The notes under the pieces: model-generated | Databases searched by the model: none | What the model was told of the DNA's origin: nothing | What the model saw: only the letters and a program-made list of their open reading frames with translations | Origin: Candidatus Oscillochloris fontis | GTDB lineage: Bacteria > Chloroflexota > Chloroflexia > Chloroflexales > Chloroflexaceae | Reading direction: 5' to 3' | DNA length: 64,000 bases | NCBI RefSeq assembly: GCF_004138135.1 | Contig: NZ_RYFD01000013.1 | Location: 20,361-84,360, forward strand | Made by a program: the position numbers and the translations under genes | Part shown: positions 10,116-19,159 of the stretch, piece after piece | How the letters are laid out: the number at the start of each line of letters is the position of its first letter | How positions within the stretch are numbered: the first letter of the stretch is position 1

Positions 10116-11953
10116 ATCCTCCACACCCGGATCGTTCCGTCTAAACTCGTGGAGGCCAGAGTCTGGCGGTCGGGGCTGTAGGCGACCCCCGTGACTGCCG
10201 CGCTGTGCCCCTCTAGCGTATGCAGCAGCCGCCCGTCGGCCACGCTCCACAGGCGCACGGTGGTGTCGGCGCTGCCGCTGGCGACGGTGCGCCCATCCGG
10301 GCTGTAGGCCACACTGGTGATCGGGCCGCTGTGGCCCTCGAAGATCAGTCGCAGGCTGCTGTCCCCTAGGTTCCAGAGCCGAATCGTGCTGTCCATTGTC
10401 CCGCCACTGACGATCAGGTCGCCATCGGGGCTGAAGGCGACCGCCGCACCGAGCAGCGTTGCTTCAATGTAGGCAAAGACCGCCTTGCCGCGTAGTTGTT
10501 CGCGTAGCGTCTGCCGCAAGCGCCCGTCACCGATGCGCCAGATGCGCACGCTGCTGTCGAGCGTGATCACGCTGGCGATGACTTCGCCATCTGGACTGAA
10601 GGCTAACCCATTGACGTTCCCCATCTGCCCGCGAATCGCTCGGACGAGGCTGTTGTCGCTCGTCTGCCAGAGGCGCACGGTCTTGTCGGCTCCGCCACTC
10701 GCCAGCAGGTTGCTGTCGGGGCTGAAGGCGACGCTCGCTACTGCTCCGCTGTGCGCGTCGAGGCATGCGATCTCGGCGCGGTCGCTCACGCTCCATACAC
10801 GGGCGGTCTTGTCGCTCCCCCCGCTGGCCAGCAGACGCCCGTCCGGGCTGAAGGCTACCGCCAAAACACGCTCGCTGTGGCCTGTGAGTTCGGCAATCTG
10901 GCTGCCGTCGCTGATGTTCCATAGCCGCACGCTGCCGTCTATCCCGCCGCTGATCAGCCGGTCTCCCTCTGGGCTGAAGGCGAGGGCGAGGCTGCCGCCT
11001 TTGTGGGCCTCTATCGCGCCCTGGGTGCGCACGCTTACCGCTACTTGTCCCATGCCCATGAGTCCGCGCTTCAGTTCGCCTGCGTCGGCGAAGCGCTGTT
11101 CTTGGGTCAGCGCGACGGCCTGAGTCACCGCGTCGGCGACGTGGTGCGAGAGGCTGGAGTTGCGTTTGCGTGGGCGTAATAGTGGGTCGGAGCTGCTCGA
11201 TGCGCGCTCGGCTGAGGTCAGCGGCGCTTCGCCGGTGAGCAGGTGGTAGAGTGTGGCCCCGACGCTGTAGATGTCGCTGCGTGGGTCGGTGTGCTGGTCG
11301 CTGCTGCCCCACTGTTCCAGTGGTGCGTAGGTGGGGGTCAGGCCGCGCCGTGAGTTCTCGGTGGCATCCAAGCCCTGCTTGAGCAACCCGAAGTCCACCA
11401 GTTTGATCAGCCCTTCGGGGGTTAGGCGGATATTGGCCGGTTTGATGTCGCGGTGGATGATCGGCGGGTGCTGGGAGTGGAGGTAGCTCAAGACATCGCA
11501 CAACTGAAGTGCAAAGCCGAGTACCTGCGATTCGAGCAGCGGGCCGTGCTGTTTTTCTAACACATCCTGAAGGCTCTGCCCCGGCACCAACTCCATCACC
11601 AGATAGCCGTTGCCATCCTCCTCGAACATCTCGAAGTAGCGCGGCAAATTGGGGTGCCTCAGCGCACTCAGGATCGCGAACTCGCCCTGGAAACTGCGGA
11701 TACTCCCCGGATCAAAGGTCTCCTTGATCGCCACCATCCGCCCCGGTTCGGCTCCGTCTTCGGCCTGATAGACCGCGCCAAAGCCGCCATGGCCGAGAGT
11801 CCGCACGATCTGGTAGCGCCCCACCTGCGCTTCCGGGTCTTGCAGGCGTAGCGCGTTGCGCAGGTTGCCCCCACAGCGCCGACAAAACTGCGCCGTGTTG
11901 CGGTTCTCGGTGGCACAACGGCGTCCAGTTCGGCTGTCCTGACAGATGAGCAT
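10112..11953 (-). CDS. Zinc ribbon - Ser/Thr protein kinase - seven-blade WD40 protein
   Basis: 613 residues. N-terminal zinc-ribbon-like segment with Cys4, Cys13, Cys24, Cys27. Hanks-type kinase domain from ~46: glycine loop GHGGFG (~54-59), catalytic Lys77 in VAIKE, HRDIKPAN (~167-174) and DFG (~187-189), followed by a typical TPTYAPLEQW activation segment. After a short linker, seven WD40 repeats (about 318-613) with the pattern VAFSPDG..LASG..D.TVRLW form one closed propeller. No membrane helix is visible, so the protein is probably cytoplasmic. WD40 propellers usually hold partner proteins and could recruit the kinase substrate. It lies downstream of the ParA-like operon in the same direction but behind a repeat, so a separate promoter is likely. 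Confidence 0.93.
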   Translation of the reverse strand: MLICQDSRTGRRCATENRNTAQFCRRCGGNLRNALRLQDPEAQVGRYQIVRTLGHGGFGAVYQAEDGAEPGRMVAIKETFDPGSIRSFQGEFAILSALRHPNLPRYFEMFEEDGNGYLVMELVPGQSLQDVLEKQHGPLLESQVLGFALQLCDVLSYLHSQHPPIIHRDIKPANIRLTPEGLIKLVDFGLLKQGLDATENSRRGLTPTYAPLEQWGSSDQHTDPRSDIYSVGATLYHLLTGEAPLTSAERASSSSDPLLRPRKRNSSLSHHVADAVTQAVALTQEQRFADAGELKRGLMGMGQVAVSVRTQGAIEAHKGGSLALAFSPEGDRLISGGIDGSVRLWNISDGSQIAELTGHSERVLAVAFSPDGRLLASGGSDKTARVWSVSDRAEIACLDAHSGAVASVAFSPDSNLLASGGADKTVRLWQTSDNSLVRAIRGQMGNVNGLAFSPDGEVIASVITLDSSVRIWRIGDGRLRQTLREQLRGKAVFAYIEATLLGAAVAFSPDGDLIVSGGTMDSTIRLWNLGDSSLRLIFEGHSGPITSVAYSPDGRTVASGSADTTVRLWSVADGRLLHTLEGHSAAVTGVAYSPDRQTLASTSLDGTIRVWRI

Positions 11954-11999
11954 GGCAAACCTCGTAACGGCTCATGATGGGGCTAGACGAAACCACTGG

Positions 12000-12071
12000 T
12001 TGACGCAAAGGCGCGAAGACGCAAAGATTTCGATTGCAGCCTCTATTGAGGGCTTTGCGCCTTTGCGTCAA
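12000..12071. repeat. Inverted repeat, GACGCAAAG family, copy 2
   Basis: TTGACGCAAAGGCGCGAAGA on the left, GCGCCTTTGCGTCAA on the right, spaced by a unique centre. It separates the kinase-WD40 gene from the end of the ParA-like operon. Confidence 0.8.
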
Positions 12072-12101
12072 AATCTTAGTGCTAAGAATAGTACCAAACC
12101 T

Positions 12102-12893
12102 CTACACCAACTCAGCAGCGATCTGGCGCAGCGCCCGCGCAATCGGTGCGTTCGGGGTGCGCCGCACGAAGAGCCCGCCACTTCCTATTGTTTGCAGCGA
12201 CTCGCTGTGGTGGAGCACCGCCACTACCGGTTGGCTGAAGACCGACGCGACCCGCAGCGCTACTTCACCGGCATCAAAATCAACCGGTACCTCGTTCACG
12301 ATCAGGCGAATGTCGGGCGCTCCCAGCCGATGGGCAAGGTCAATCAGTACCCCGGTGCCATAGTAATCCTGATGATCGGGGCGTAGCAGTAATAGAACGT
12401 GATCGGCGATTGCAATGGTGAGCAACGTCTCTTCGCTCAGCCCGGCGGCAGTATCAACCAAGACCATATCGAGGTGCAGATCTTCAGCGAGAGCAGCAAG
12501 CCCCTCGCTCAGCGTTTCAGCACGATAGACCCCGCGCAGCGTTTCGAGGATCTTTTCGGTTTCGCCACTTGCAGGCACTAAAACCACCTTCCCCGCCGGA
12601 GGCGATGCGATGCGGTGGGTGACATCGGTGGCCACCATGCGTAACTCACAGCGTCCGGCGAGGTAGTCGTTGATGGTGAGGCGGTAGTCAAGATCATCAA
12701 TACCGAAGAAGAGATGCAGACTCGGCGACTGCAAATTGGCATCAATCAATCCCACCCGCAGCCCGCCATCAGCCAACAGTACGGCCAGGTTCGCCGCGAT
12801 GGAGGATTTCCCGGTGCCCCGGCGGAATGAATGGATGACGGTAATGGGTGTCATAGGTGTGATTTTTTTGATGCTTGTGATGCTCACAGGCAT
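12102..12893 (-). CDS. ParA/MinD-like ATPase (second of the operon)
   Basis: 263 residues from the ATG at 12893, which forms a TGATG overlap with the upstream gene. An alternative start at 12854 (MTPITVIHSF) would give the usual compact N-terminus. The deviant Walker A reads FRRGTGKSS, with Arg in the place of the signature Lys. Switch-like VGLIDANLQSPSLH and a Walker B/switch II region LDMVLVDTAAG follow, then the DHVLLLLRPDHQDYYGTGVLI segment characteristic of this subgroup. It is paralogous to the ATPase at 19160-19915 (shared features include RPDxQDYxGTGV and SEETLLTIAIAD). A ParA/MinD fold dimerises on ATP and can act in positioning or as a regulatory switch. It closes the six-gene operon. 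Confidence 0.88.
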   Translation of the reverse strand: MPVSITSIKKITPMTPITVIHSFRRGTGKSSIAANLAVLLADGGLRVGLIDANLQSPSLHLFFGIDDLDYRLTINDYLAGRCELRMVATDVTHRIASPPAGKVVLVPASGETEKILETLRGVYRAETLSEGLAALAEDLHLDMVLVDTAAGLSEETLLTIAIADHVLLLLRPDHQDYYGTGVLIDLAHRLGAPDIRLIVNEVPVDFDAGEVALRVASVFSQPVVAVLHHSESLQTIGSGGLFVRRTPNAPIARALRQIAAELV

Positions 12894-13213
12894 CAATCAA
12901 ACAAATTCTTCAACCGATCTGGTGTGCGACCTCGTGTACGGACACGAGCCATACGGATGTTGTAGCTAATCTGCCCCTGGTTTTCTTCGGCAACAAGCAA
13001 CCCATGAGCAACGAATGTGTCGGCAAGCTGTTGCGCCTCATCAAGTTCGCAGCCCACTTCACTGCTGAGTTCCGCAAGGCTTACACTACCACCATGACGG
13101 GTCAACCAGGTCAGAATGCGGCGCAGACCAGCAGGGAGGCTGAGCAGATCAGAGGGGGTTACGCCTCCCTCACCAGTATATCCGGCTAGTTCGTCAATCA
13201 GTTGTTGATACAT
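12893..13213 (-). CDS. Small winged-helix protein
   Basis: 106 residues. Residues ~20-80 (LLSLPAGLRRILTWLTRHGGSVSLAELSSEVG, then DEAQQLADTFVAHGLLVAEE) read as a winged helix: helix, helix-turn-helix with AELSSEVG as the turn, then a short wing. A basic C-terminal tail (RMARVRTRGRTPDRLKNLFD) follows. It has 8 bases of spacing from the upstream transporter-HEAT gene and a TGATG overlap with the downstream ATPase, so it is translated as part of the operon. It may be a DNA-binding regulator or a protein-binding wHTH; no exact family was recognised. Confidence 0.7.
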   Translation of the reverse strand: MYQQLIDELAGYTGEGGVTPSDLLSLPAGLRRILTWLTRHGGSVSLAELSSEVGCELDEAQQLADTFVAHGLLVAEENQGQISYNIRMARVRTRGRTPDRLKNLFD

Positions 13214-13221
13214 GGTCTGCC

Positions 13222-16200
13222 TTACCCTTCGCCCATCTTATCAAACAGATCAACAATCTGGCGCGGGCGGGCGCGGGTCTTCTCGGCAATCGTACTGCTC
13301 GCGTCGCGTAATCGTCGGCTGAGGAACTTGATGATCGTCAGCGCAAGGTCGGGATATTGATTGATCAGATCAATCAGCACCTCGCGCCGAATGGCGAGCA
13401 GGTAGCAGGCATCAATCGCGATGGCGCTGGTGGGATGCGCGGGCGCATCAAAGACGGCCAATTCGCCAAACGGGCTACGCGCTTCAAGCGTGGCGATGCG
13501 GATCACATTGCCGCGTGCCCGCGTCTCTTCGATCCCGACCCGCCCATTCACAATCACAAAGAGCCGGTCGGCGGGATCGCCTGCGGTGAAGATCGGCGCA
13601 CCTTGGGGGTATTCCAACTCTTCGGCGGCGCTGGCCAGGATCTGGAGTTGGCCGGGGGCCATGTCAGCAAAAACGGGGACGGCACGTAGGAAGATGGCCT
13701 TCTCAACCACAGAGAGCACGGCAATACCTCCTTGTTCGGTCGGCGGTAGGCTCGGTTGGTGTTCGGTTTGTGCGGCGCGGGCCAAGTTGTGCCGCCACTC
13801 CGAACCATGTCCGACCATCTCCCAGGCTTGGTGATGTGTGATTGCAGATTGCGGCCAACGCTGGGCCGCCAGGGCCAGTACTCGCTCAGGTAGGCGGTCA
13901 GGACGCATGATACCAGCAGTGAGCCGCGCTTGCCAAGGTGAACGGGCATTCTCTAAGGCTTCGCTGGCTTGTGCGCGGCGCTCACGCTCCTCGGCGCCTA
14001 AGCCTTGCCAGATCGAACGTGCCGCGTCGTCGCCGTCGCTGGCGGCTAATAGGCGTCGTAGCCGTTCCAGCAGGTCTTGCTCCTCTTCGTTGATGTCGTC
14101 CAAGAGGAGTGTCCCGAAGGCTCCTTCCAGTTTGCCCAGTGCTGGTCGGATCTGGATGATGGTGGCAAGCCGGGCTAGGAGGCTCTGCTCAAACTCGATC
14201 AGTTCTGCGCTGGGCCGCCCTGGGTTGAGCCGCGCCAGCGTGACGAGCGCCGCTTCGCGTTGATCGAGGCTGCCCGCTTGCTTCAGACATGCGCTCAGGG
14301 CCGCCCGCGCAGGTATGCCGATCTGGAAGAGTGTACTACTCGCACATGCCCGTACACTGGGGTTGTGGTCGCCTAAAACGCCCACTAGCATCTCGATCTG
14401 GCTGGGGCCAGCCTGCCCCAGCGCGAGCGTCACGGCGCGCCGTACCGGTACCGTGGGGTCGTTGAGGCTCTGGCGGAGTGCCGCGACTAACGCGCTCTGG
14501 CTGGCGAGGTTGCTCAGATGGGCGGCGGCTTCGGCGGCGGCCAAGCGCACAATCGGTGAAGAGTCGTGGAGGCCGGTGATCAACATCTCCGGCGCGTGCG
14601 TGCCGATCACGCTCATCACGGTGGCGCGCATCTCGGCTTCAGGGTAGGCGACTAGCGCAACGAGTTGCGCCCGTGCCTCATCGGGGTACGCACGCAGCAA
14701 GAGCCGCGCCGCCGCGAGCTGTACACGCGCATCAGGGTCGTTCAGCATGCTGCGGAAGAGCGGCGCAGCTAACGCCCGCACCCCACACAGCGCGTCCAGG
14801 GTTGCCCGTCGCACCGCTGGCTCTTCGGCGCGGATCAGGCGCGGGGCCAGCGCGATCAGCGGTTCACCGGCAATCCCACTCTCGCCCAACAGATCGAGCA
14901 TCGCCACCTGGGTTGGGGCTGGGCTATGTGCGATCCGGGTGGTGAGGGCGCGTTCTGCTGCATTCCGATCCAGTTCGATCAGAATACGCCCAAGGAAGAT
15001 CTGATCCTCTAAGCTCTCGGTCGCCGCGAGCCGCACCTCTAACATCTTCACTGTCTCTGGGTCGGCGCTACCAAAGCCTGCGAAGGCCATGCGCTGCGTG
15101 ATCGGATTCTGCTCCCGCGCCAGCGCGATGGTGGCGTTACTATACGCCCAACGTACCCATACGGCGGTCGCGACGGTGCCAAAGGCGATGATCGCGCTCA
15201 GCCAGGGGATGATTGGCACGCCCCAACTCACTGTCTGTAAGCCCAGGATGAGTAGGCTGCCTATGGTTGCCCCTAACGGTACCACCGCCCCGCGTACAAT
15301 CGCCCGCATGCGCATGCGCAGTTCAGCCGCCAGCGCATTCATCAGCAGGTCTTCGGCAGGAATCTGGAGGCTCTGGCGCAGGGTGGTGCGTACCACTTGG
15401 CCCGCCATTGCCGCCGCGACACTTCCGGTGACACCGACCCAAATACTTACCGCCAGCGCAATCGCGGGGTAGATCAGGTTGGTGCGCGAGACCCCGATCA
15501 GGCGGATGATCTGCGGTAGCCCAAAGGTCTGGAAGGCCCAGCCGACCATATTCGCCGCCACCGCAATGATCGCATAGATTGTGCCGAGTTGACGCTCATC
15601 GGGGTAGGCCTCCACCATCACCCCACTCGTCTGGTAGGTGAGCAGCAGCACCAGCGTGACCGCCAGGGCGGCGCTGGTGGTGAGGGCGCGGGCGAGTGGG
15701 CTTTGGCGCAGTTGCGGCGCATCGGCGGCACGCGGTTGTTCGGGGTGGCGCACACGCGCATGCAGGTTGCCGGTGAGCAGCGCTGCGAGGCCCACCAGCA
15801 GGAAGGCCAGCCATGCCAGCATTGTCCCGCCACTACCCACAGTGTTGAGCAGGAACGGCAGGGTTGCGGCCCCAATGATCGCCCCGATGCGCCCGGCGGC
15901 GCTGATCACCGGGAAGCGTACTTTGGCCTCTTGGGCGTCGTACTGGTCGGAGATATAGTTCCAGATCTGGGCCTGGAGGAGATCGCGGGCGGGGCGGAAG
16001 GCGAGGAAGAGTACCAAGGCGGCCCACACCATCCCGGCCTGGAACGCGCCCCAGATCAGCAGATTGATCGCCACCACCCCCACGATGATCGCTGCCAGCA
16101 ACACCCCGGAGGGGCGGCGGGCTAGGGTGCGGGTATAGATTGCCGTCGTGCCGACGCCCAACACCGCCGTACCAATCAAGCCCAATGGCAGAGCGGCAAC

Positions 16201-16293
16201 CCCGTAGTGGCTCAGGAAGAGTACCTCACTTAAGGTCTCGCCCATGAAGAGGCCAGCCGAGAGTGCCAGATTGATCGTGTAGTTGCGGCGCAT
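13222..16293 (-). CDS. Transporter-like membrane domain - HEAT repeats - CRP-like cNMP-binding fold fusion
   Basis: 1023 residues from the ATG at 16293 (MRRNYTINLALSAG), 20 bases after the upstream stop. A longer start at 16338 would overlap the upstream gene and was rejected. Residues 1 to ~400 form about 12 membrane helices resembling the MFS/ATP-ADP-translocase type. Residues ~460-700 carry HEAT repeats (RRATLDALCGVRALAAPLF, VRLAAAEAAAHLSN, VRRAVTLALGQAG, VRACASSTLFQIG). The last ~150 residues are a CRP-type jelly roll (PVFADMAPGQLQIL, FGELAVFDAPAHPTSAIA). In cAMP/cGMP binders the motif is FGE...PRxA; here the Arg position reads Thr, so nucleotide binding is doubtful. Function unknown. Confidence 0.85.
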   Translation of the reverse strand: MRRNYTINLALSAGLFMGETLSEVLFLSHYGVAALPLGLIGTAVLGVGTTAIYTRTLARRPSGVLLAAIIVGVVAINLLIWGAFQAGMVWAALVLFLAFRPARDLLQAQIWNYISDQYDAQEAKVRFPVISAAGRIGAIIGAATLPFLLNTVGSGGTMLAWLAFLLVGLAALLTGNLHARVRHPEQPRAADAPQLRQSPLARALTTSAALAVTLVLLLTYQTSGVMVEAYPDERQLGTIYAIIAVAANMVGWAFQTFGLPQIIRLIGVSRTNLIYPAIALAVSIWVGVTGSVAAAMAGQVVRTTLRQSLQIPAEDLLMNALAAELRMRMRAIVRGAVVPLGATIGSLLILGLQTVSWGVPIIPWLSAIIAFGTVATAVWVRWAYSNATIALAREQNPITQRMAFAGFGSADPETVKMLEVRLAATESLEDQIFLGRILIELDRNAAERALTTRIAHSPAPTQVAMLDLLGESGIAGEPLIALAPRLIRAEEPAVRRATLDALCGVRALAAPLFRSMLNDPDARVQLAAARLLLRAYPDEARAQLVALVAYPEAEMRATVMSVIGTHAPEMLITGLHDSSPIVRLAAAEAAAHLSNLASQSALVAALRQSLNDPTVPVRRAVTLALGQAGPSQIEMLVGVLGDHNPSVRACASSTLFQIGIPARAALSACLKQAGSLDQREAALVTLARLNPGRPSAELIEFEQSLLARLATIIQIRPALGKLEGAFGTLLLDDINEEEQDLLERLRRLLAASDGDDAARSIWQGLGAEERERRAQASEALENARSPWQARLTAGIMRPDRLPERVLALAAQRWPQSAITHHQAWEMVGHGSEWRHNLARAAQTEHQPSLPPTEQGGIAVLSVVEKAIFLRAVPVFADMAPGQLQILASAAEELEYPQGAPIFTAGDPADRLFVIVNGRVGIEETRARGNVIRIATLEARSPFGELAVFDAPAHPTSAIAIDACYLLAIRREVLIDLINQYPDLALTIIKFLSRRLRDASSTIAEKTRARPRQIVDLFDKMGEG

Positions 16294-16312
16294 AGTGGGG
16301 GCTACCCTTATC

Positions 16313-17491
16313 CTATTCCCCGGCCACCAGACGGGCAATATCGGCCTCAGACACGCTGCGCTGGCGCCCGGTTAGCTCCTTGAGCGCATGAAAGACCCGT
16401 CGCAGTTCGCCAGCATCCAGGTGAATGCCCCGGTTGGCGAGGGCCAACGCCAGCGACTCCTGGCTACTCATCTTGCCGATGACGATGGTGATCCGTTCGG
16501 CCCCCAGAAACTCCGGCGTGATGATCTGGAAGGTGCGCCGGTCGCGCTGCATCCAATCCACCTGGGTGCCGGTTTCGCGCAGCAAGACCGAAGCGCCTAC
16601 GACTGGTTTGTTGGCGTGCGGGGCGATGCCAGAATAGCTGGCGACTAAGCGGCTGAGCGGCAGGAGCGCGGTACTGTCGGCCAGTAACTCCAACCCCAAG
16701 GCATCGCGGCGTAGCAACAGGTTGGCCACCACCTCCTCGGTCGGCGGCATCCCGGCGCGCTCACCCAGCCCGTTCACCGCCGTGGCCACCCCGCGTGCCC
16801 CGGCGCGCAACGCCGCGATACTATTCGTTGTACCATTGCCTAGGTCGTGGTGGGCGTGGAAACAGATCCCGGCGTCGGGAGCACCGGCCACCAATTGGCG
16901 TACCAGATCGCTCACCTCATCGGGGAGCATGCGCCCAACCGTATCGCAGACCACGATCATCTCCGCGCCCGCCTCGGTCAGGCGCTGACATGCCTCGATC
17001 AGCAGGTCGGTTTCGGGGGTTTGTGAGGCATCCGCCAGGGCCACATCAATCCCGGCGCGATCCCCGACCAAATCGCGCCCGAAGTGGACTAACTCAACCG
17101 CCCGCTCCAACGCTTCGCGCTGGCTCATCCCCATGCGGCTCTCCAACATCAGCCGCGAGACCGGGAACCAGAACGAGACCCGTGGCATTTCGGCATCGGC
17201 GACGGCCTGGTAGCAGAGTTGGAAATCCTCGCGGGTAGCGCGGCCGGCACATTCAACCTGCGCCCCGGTGACATGCTGGGCTACAGCACGCACCGCCTCA
17301 AATTCAGCCGGACTGATCGGTGGGTAGCCGGAATTGATGATACAACCGGGTAGTGCCGCCGCGATCTGGTGCGCAATCGCCACCTTATCATCACGCAAAA
17401 AGATGACCCCCGCCGTCTGTTCGCCATCGCGCAACGTCTCCTCATTGAGCGTTACTCGGTCGGTTGGTAAGCTGAAACGCGAGTTGCTCAT
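16313..17491 (-). CDS. DRE-TIM metallolyase: homocitrate/isopropylmalate synthase-like protein
   Basis: 392 residues. The N-terminal signature NEETLRDGEQTAGV supplies the Arg, Asp and Glu of DRE-TIM metallolyases. HAHHDLGNGTTNSIAALRAGA gives the two metal-binding His. Near residue 240, VATAVNGLGERAGMPPTEEVV is the strong homocitrate/isopropylmalate synthase motif. The catalytic barrel is complete and a short C-terminal region follows, but there is no LeuA-type regulatory domain, so homocitrate or citramalate-like chemistry (acetyl-CoA plus a 2-oxoacid) is more plausible than leucine-regulated LeuA. It overlaps the upstream receptor gene by 4 bases. No leucine, lysine or nif genes are adjacent, so its presence in a signalling operon is odd. 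Confidence 0.85.
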   Translation of the reverse strand: MSNSRFSLPTDRVTLNEETLRDGEQTAGVIFLRDDKVAIAHQIAAALPGCIINSGYPPISPAEFEAVRAVAQHVTGAQVECAGRATREDFQLCYQAVADAEMPRVSFWFPVSRLMLESRMGMSQREALERAVELVHFGRDLVGDRAGIDVALADASQTPETDLLIEACQRLTEAGAEMIVVCDTVGRMLPDEVSDLVRQLVAGAPDAGICFHAHHDLGNGTTNSIAALRAGARGVATAVNGLGERAGMPPTEEVVANLLLRRDALGLELLADSTALLPLSRLVASYSGIAPHANKPVVGASVLLRETGTQVDWMQRDRRTFQIITPEFLGAERITIVIGKMSSQESLALALANRGIHLDAGELRRVFHALKELTGRQRSVSEADIARLVAGE

Positions 17492-19110
17492 GATTCTTCA
17501 CTACTACGCCGATCTTGGTGGCGTCGGCGCATCTGCCCCGCGCTGGCGCGCAAACTCTGGAAGTAGTCGGTTTCGGTGATCGACTCGACCTGTTGGCGTT
17601 TCTTCTGATCATCAATCTGAATGTTCAGTGCCGCGATCTGCTGCTTGAGCGAGTGTTCGCGCTTGATGACCTGCTCGGCCATCAAACGGAAGACCGCCGC
17701 TAGATCGCTGACCTCATCGCGTAGACGGCGTTGCTGGAGCTCGTTGAGGATCTCCTCGGCCATCTCACCCCGTTCGAGGGCTTGCGCCGCTTCACCTAAG
17801 CGTTGCACCGGCGCACTAATCGAACGGCTCATCACGATGGCGACGATCACCACTACTACCGCCGTGGCGATGATGACGCCGATCATCTGGATCTCTAGGC
17901 TCCGGCGCTGGGTTGCGATACTCGTCGTCACCTTGTCAGCCGCCATATGGAATTCAGCCATCTCGGCCCCAACCGCCAACCCACCAAATACCCCATCTTC
18001 CGCATAGACTCCATGCGCAAAGCGGATGGGTGCATAGGTGGTTGCCTTCTTGGCATTCGACTGGTTCACCGTAATGACAAAGCCATCTTCACCCTGGAGC
18101 ACCTTCTCATACATGATCGGCAGATTGGGATCAGCCCATGCCCCATACTGGAGGTTCATCGGATGCCGACCGCGCTCCTCTTTACTCATCTCCTCTAGCA
18201 CCGGGCTCACCAGTTGGCCGGTCGGGTCGAGACCGCGCAAGACCCAGAAACGCGGGTGGGCAATCTCCCAGCCCTCATTGTCGAACATGTAGGCATAATT
18301 GCCACTCGCATAATCGGGGAAGACGGTAAAATTCTTGTTTGAGGTGGGCAGAATGTGCAGCGCAAAGCCCATCACATGGCGATAATCGAGCGAGAGCACA
18401 ACCAAACCATCAAAGGCTCCCGTCTTGGTATAGATCGGAGCGGCAAAGCGGATGATCGCCTCATACTTTTTACCCTCCACCGCCGCCAACGGATCAGCGG
18501 CATCGCCCAACTGTTCCGCTTGGCTGACATACCAGGTGGTGACGTGCGAGACATAGATCTCGCCGGGTGCGAGGGCTTTCGTTGCGGCGAAGTAGTCTTC
18601 AGAGAGGTAGGTCGTATTTGCGGGGTCGCTGACATCGCGCAGTTGATTGGCGGGGAGGGCTTGGCCATCAGCAACCCGCAGGCGTTCGCGGCCATCCGCA
18701 CCCACATAGGCTATCTCGCGGAAGATCGGCATCATCTCGCGCATCTCAACCGGAGCCGCGTTCGTCCCGCCCAGATACCAGACTTCAGCCTGACGAGCGG
18801 CGAGAAAGGTGGTGAAGCTCGCCGCATCGCGGGGGATCAGCGTAGCCGTTCGGGTATCCTGTACGCGCTCTTCAAGAAAGCGTGCAATCGCATTGGCGGT
18901 TTCGACCGTGCGTAACTGGAGCGAATCGAGCGACTTCTCATCGAGCGTTGCCCGTGTCACCTCAGTCGCCTGATCGCCTGCCTCTTGGTAGCCATTGATC
19001 GCAAAGAAACTGATCACGCCCAGCGGAGCGAGACCAATCAGTAGTGCCACCAACAGAAAGCGCCAGACCAGACCAACGCGAACCCCCCGCGATGTGGCTG
19101 TAGCAGCCAT
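17488..19110 (-). CDS. dCache-HAMP membrane receptor without an output domain
   Basis: 540 residues from the ATG at 19110 (MAATATSRG), preceded by GAGGAGTGAGG; the longer in-frame start has no such site. One membrane helix near 16-38 and a second near 410-430 bracket a ~370-residue extracytoplasmic sensor region that looks like a double Cache domain (IYVSHVTTWY, RFAAPIYTKTGAFDGLVVLSLDY). After the second helix comes a HAMP domain (SRSISAPVQRLGEAAQALERGE) and a coiled coil (KREHSLKQQIAALNIQID). The protein then ends: no kinase, methyl-accepting, GGDEF or phosphatase domain is present. It presumably passes its signal to an operon partner. Confidence 0.88.
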   Translation of the reverse strand: MAATATSRGVRVGLVWRFLLVALLIGLAPLGVISFFAINGYQEAGDQATEVTRATLDEKSLDSLQLRTVETANAIARFLEERVQDTRTATLIPRDAASFTTFLAARQAEVWYLGGTNAAPVEMREMMPIFREIAYVGADGRERLRVADGQALPANQLRDVSDPANTTYLSEDYFAATKALAPGEIYVSHVTTWYVSQAEQLGDAADPLAAVEGKKYEAIIRFAAPIYTKTGAFDGLVVLSLDYRHVMGFALHILPTSNKNFTVFPDYASGNYAYMFDNEGWEIAHPRFWVLRGLDPTGQLVSPVLEEMSKEERGRHPMNLQYGAWADPNLPIMYEKVLQGEDGFVITVNQSNAKKATTYAPIRFAHGVYAEDGVFGGLAVGAEMAEFHMAADKVTTSIATQRRSLEIQMIGVIIATAVVVVIVAIVMSRSISAPVQRLGEAAQALERGEMAEEILNELQQRRLRDEVSDLAAVFRLMAEQVIKREHSLKQQIAALNIQIDDQKKRQQVESITETDYFQSLRASAGQMRRRHQDRRSSEES

Positions 19111-19159
19111 AACCTCACTCCTCAACATCCGCACCGTTGCCCCCTCCGGCAGCGGTAGA

